DNA from: Aminobacter carboxidus
Lineage (GTDB): Bacteria; Pseudomonadota; Alphaproteobacteria; Rhizobiales; Rhizobiaceae
Assembly: GCF_014863355.1 (NCBI RefSeq)
Contig: NZ_JACZEP010000017.1
Location: 18,887 to 82,886, forward strand
DNA length: 64,000 bases
Direction of reading: 5' to 3'
Shown here: positions 63,009 through 64,000 of the stretch, in pieces
Layout of the letters: the number at the start of each line of letters is the position of its first letter
Position numbering within the stretch: position 1 is the first letter of the stretch
Position numbers and translations under genes: made by a program
The notes under the pieces: generated by a model
Databases searched by the model: none
The model's input: the letters and a program-made list of their open reading frames with translations, nothing else
What the model was told of the DNA's origin: nothing

Positions 63009-64000
63009 GGCCTATATCTGCGACTACATCCGCACGCCGATCGGCCGTTTCGGCGGTTCCCTGTCGTCGGTTCGCGCCGACGACCTTGGGGCCGTTCCGC
63101 TCAAGGCGCTGATGGAGCGTAACGCTTCCGTCGACTGGGCCGCCATCGATGATGTCATCTTTGGCTGCGCCAACCAAGCCGGCGAGGACAATCGCAACGT
63201 CGCCCGCATGTCGCTGCTGCTGGCCGGCCTGCCGCAGGAGGTGTCGGGCACGACGATCAATCGGCTCTGCGGTTCGGGCATGGACGCGCTGATTGCCGCT
63301 GCCCGGGCGATCAAGGCTGGCGAAGCCGAGCTGATGATTGCTGGCGGCGTCGAGAGCATGAGCCGCGCACCCTTCGTCATGCCCAAGGCCGACAGCGCCT
63401 TCTCGCGCCATGCCGAGATCCACGACACCACCATCGGCTGGCGTTTCGTCAACCCGCTGATGAAGAAGCAGTACGGTGTCGATTCGATGCCCGAGACCGG
63501 CGAGAACGTGGCAGAGGACTTTGCCGTCTCCCGCGCCGACCAGGACGCCTTTGCGCTACGCAGCCAGAACAAGGCCGTCGCCGCACAGGAAAATGGCCGT
63601 CTCGGCAAGGAGATCACGCCCGTGACCATTGCGCAGCGCAAGGGCGATGCCATCGTCGTTTCAAAGGACGAGCATCCGCGTGCCGGCACCACCATCGAGA
63701 CTCTGGCCAAGCTACCGACGCCGTTCCGCCAAGGCGGGACGGTGACGGCCGGCAACGCCTCTGGTGTCAACGATGGTGCCGCGGCCCTTATCGTCGCCTC
63801 GGAAGCGGCGGTGAAGAAGTATGGCCTGACGCCGATCGCACGTGTGCTCGGCGGCGCGGCTGCCGGTGTTGCGCCGCGCATCATGGGCATCGGACCGGCA
63901 CCGGCGACGAAGAAGCTGTGCGCCCGTCTCGGCATTCAGCCTTCCGATTTCGACGTCATCGAACTCAACGAGGCATTCGCCTCCCAGGGCATTGCCGTGC
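63001..64000 (+). CDS. pcaF: 3-oxoadipyl-CoA thiolase (partial, runs off right edge)
   Basis: About 333 residues are visible of a usual ~400. MAEAYICDYIRTPIGRFGGS at the N-terminus; nucleophilic Cys in TTINRLCGSGMDAL; SRAPFVMPKADSAF and the active-site loop NASGVNDGAAAL; the window ends in ELNEAFASQGIAV. It cleaves 3-oxoadipyl-CoA to succinyl-CoA and acetyl-CoA, the last step of the pathway. The second catalytic Cys is beyond the edge. Confidence 0.93.
   Translation, partial: MAEAYICDYIRTPIGRFGGSLSSVRADDLGAVPLKALMERNASVDWAAIDDVIFGCANQAGEDNRNVARMSLLLAGLPQEVSGTTINRLCGSGMDALIAAARAIKAGEAELMIAGGVESMSRAPFVMPKADSAFSRHAEIHDTTIGWRFVNPLMKKQYGVDSMPETGENVAEDFAVSRADQDAFALRSQNKAVAAQENGRLGKEITPVTIAQRKGDAIVVSKDEHPRAGTTIETLAKLPTPFRQGGTVTAGNASGVNDGAAALIVASEAAVKKYGLTPIARVLGGAAAGVAPRIMGIGPAPATKKLCARLGIQPSDFDVIELNEAFASQGIAV

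Overview
The window is an alphaproteobacterial chromosome, most likely Hyphomicrobiales (Rhizobiales) of the Mesorhizobium/Aminobacter type, carrying a siphovirus prophage. GC is high throughout. The host side (about 50.4-64 kb) has a gene order known from rhizobia: yacG-maf-infA-LMW phosphatase-UPF0262-hisD-DUF2948-murA, tRNA-Thr, a VirK/YbjX gene, a PLD-family gene, and the start of a protocatechuate catabolic cluster (pcaR, pcaI, pcaJ, pcaF). These identifications come from reading motifs; no database search was run.

The prophage fills bases 1 to about 50.4 kb and continues past the left edge. Its right end is a tyrosine integrase (49.2-50.3 kb) facing the 3' end of tRNA-Phe (50412-50487), the probable attachment site; the other attachment site, the lysis genes and most of the tail-tip protein lie outside the window. 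From 17.4 kb down to base 1 the minus strand carries a late module: small and large terminase, portal, S49 protease, HK97-type capsid, a decoration-like protein, connectors, tail tube, a tail-chaperone pair that appears to use -1 frameshifting, a tape measure with a lysozyme domain, and tail-tip proteins. Plus-strand cargo genes interrupt it (6.8 kb, 17.6 kb). The stretch 17.5-21.6 kb is a mosaic of two HNH genes, two small HTH proteins, a zinc-ribbon protein, a tRNA-like fragment, several hairpins and a DUF2806-like protein.

The switch lies at 35.2-36.6 kb: a LexA/C1-type repressor (plus strand) divergent from a Cro-like gene (minus strand), with repeated CCC-N5-GGG operators between them and again before the rightward operon. 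The leftward early operon (35.5 to 21.7 kb) holds an unusual regulator set (a GcrA-like protein, a GapR-like coiled coil, a CtrA-like response regulator with a degenerate receiver) plus a RuvC-like resolvase, a HerA-type ATPase, a ParB-like protein and a TOPRIM/AAA primase-helicase. The rightward operon (36.6-46.6 kb) is a chain of overlapping genes: SAM methyltransferase, YqaJ exonuclease and probable annealing partner, two DEDDh exonucleases, a RecD-like helicase and a stand-alone DnaA domain IV protein, followed by excisionase and integrase.

The most interesting observation is that one prophage carries relatives of at least three nodes of the alphaproteobacterial cell-cycle circuit (DnaA, GcrA, CtrA), plus a methyltransferase and possibly GapR. 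Phage-borne homologues of single members are known; the combination, and the loss of the phospho-acceptor in the CtrA relative, suggest a dedicated cell-cycle interface.
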